DNA of 13,718 bases, from contig DDJI01000066.1 of NCBI GenBank assembly GCA_002338885.1, positions 23,090 through 36,807 on the forward strand, read 5' to 3'. A model generated the notes under the pieces. The model was not told the origin of the DNA and did no database searches. It saw only the letters and a list, made by a program, of their open reading frames with translations. This DNA is from Ruminococcus sp. UBA1828 (GTDB taxonomy: Bacteria > Bacillota > Clostridia > Oscillospirales > Ruminococcaceae). Positions 13,345 to 13,718 of the stretch are shown here, in pieces (position 1 is the first letter of the stretch; each line of letters starts with the position of its first letter). The translations under genes and the position numbers were made by a program.

Positions 13345-13718
13345 ATGCTCGTTTCGGCAAAGGAAATGCTAAACAAGGCGCGTGACGGACACTACGCAGT
13401 AGGTCAGTTCAACATCAACAACCTGGAGTGGACCAAGTCCATCCTGCTGCAGGCGCAGGCCATGCAGAGCCCGGTGATCCTGGGTGTCTCTGAGGGCGCC
13501 GGCAAGTACATGACCGGTTTCAAGACGGTCGCCGCCATGGTCAAGGCCATGGACGAGAGCCTGGGCATCACCGTGCCCGTGGCGCTGCACCTGGACCACG
13601 GCACCTACGAGGGCTGCAAGGCCTGCGTCGAGGCCGGCTTCTCCTCCATCATGTTTGACGGCAGCCACTACCCCATCGAGGAGAACGTGGAAAAGACCAA
13701 GGAGCTGGTGGCCCTGGC
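13345..13718 (+). CDS. fba: Class II fructose-bisphosphate aldolase, N-terminal part (3' end outside window)
   Basis: These are the first 124 codons of the zinc-dependent aldolase of glycolysis, which splits fructose 1,6-bisphosphate to glyceraldehyde 3-phosphate and dihydroxyacetone phosphate in the cytosol. The family pattern is clear: GQFNINNLEW at 20-29, LHLDHG at 81-86 with catalytic Asp84 and Zn-binding His85, and SIMFDGSHYPIEENVEKTK at 101-119. The ATG is 7 bases after GGAGGT, and a good promoter lies upstream. Codon use changes inside the gene. The first 19 codons resemble the rest of the window (CTC, CTA, GGA, GCA, GTA). From about codon 22 on, all nine Leu codons are CTG, all six Ile codons are ATC and no Gly codon is GGA. 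This may mean recombination, an assembly join or strong selection in a highly expressed gene. The gene runs off the window. Confidence 0.95.
   Translation, partial: MLVSAKEMLNKARDGHYAVGQFNINNLEWTKSILLQAQAMQSPVILGVSEGAGKYMTGFKTVAAMVKAMDESLGITVPVALHLDHGTYEGCKACVEAGFSSIMFDGSHYPIEENVEKTKELVAL

Noticed and set aside
13369..13668. Minus-strand open frame (99 codons) opposite fba
   Set aside because: The plus-strand aldolase reading is unmistakable. The His/Gly-rich antisense frame results from the high G+C content of this fba part.
1..13718. Search for CRISPR arrays, tRNA/rRNA genes, IS elements, phage genes and toxin-antitoxin pairs
   Set aside because: No regularly spaced repeats, tRNA-like cloverleaf, transposase or integrase frames, or paired small ORFs were recognised by eye on either strand.

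Overview
The window looks like a piece of chromosome from an anaerobic, endospore-forming (or recently spore-forming) member of the Clostridia. Evidence for this is the germination protein YpeB, the FeoB plus small Cys-rich partner pair, the EF-G-like GTPase typical of Firmicutes, a YfhO/CsbB-type surface glycosylation pair, strong AGGAGG-like ribosome binding sites and near-consensus sigma-A promoters with 17-base spacers. Base composition is moderate, and the genes use ATA (Ile) and AGG (Arg) codons freely. I cannot name the species. There are no tRNA or rRNA genes, CRISPR arrays, transposases, phage genes or large repeats.

Layout. (1) 1-1110, plus strand: the 3' end of feoB (ferrous iron transporter) and a small Cys-rich FeoB partner, closed by one terminator and then by a second, bidirectional one (about 1175-1212). 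(2) 1228-6536, minus strand: a transcription unit read as PHP-domain phosphoesterase, then a CsbB/GtrB-like polyprenyl-phosphate glycosyltransferase, then a large YfhO-family membrane protein. It starts from a perfect-spacing promoter at 6605-6633. A pduL-type phosphotransacylase follows, with its own promoter just after the yfhO stop. (3) 6791-9294, plus strand: two tandem SGNH/GDSL esterases of the XynE-like type, one a predicted lipoprotein and the other with no signal peptide. They run from a promoter at 6705-6733 to a strong terminator at 9331-9374. (4) 9407-11476, minus strand: an EF-G-like GTPase (FusA2 type) with a TTG start and its own promoter. (5) 11738-13087, minus strand: ypeB without a neighbouring sleB, preceded by a sigma-G-like (forespore) promoter. 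(6) 13345 to the window end, plus strand: the beginning of class II fructose-bisphosphate aldolase, diverging from ypeB.

How the genes work together. The clearest functional set is the glycosyltransferase plus YfhO. In Bacillus and Listeria such a pair works with a GtcA-type flippase: CsbB loads a sugar on undecaprenyl phosphate and YfhO transfers it to a surface polymer outside the membrane. No GtcA gene lies in this window. The two SGNH esterases could remove acyl groups from carbohydrates, one at the cell surface and one inside the cell. The remaining genes (iron uptake, acyl-phosphate metabolism, translation factor, germination, glycolysis) are unrelated single-function units.

Most notable observations: an abrupt codon-usage change about 60 bases into fba (horizontal recombination, assembly chimera or expression-driven codon bias); the solitary ypeB with a readable sigma-G-like promoter that overlaps a misleading upstream ATG; the tandem esterase pair split between two cell compartments; and the PHP-CsbB-YfhO operon. 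I see no convincing wholly new system here.
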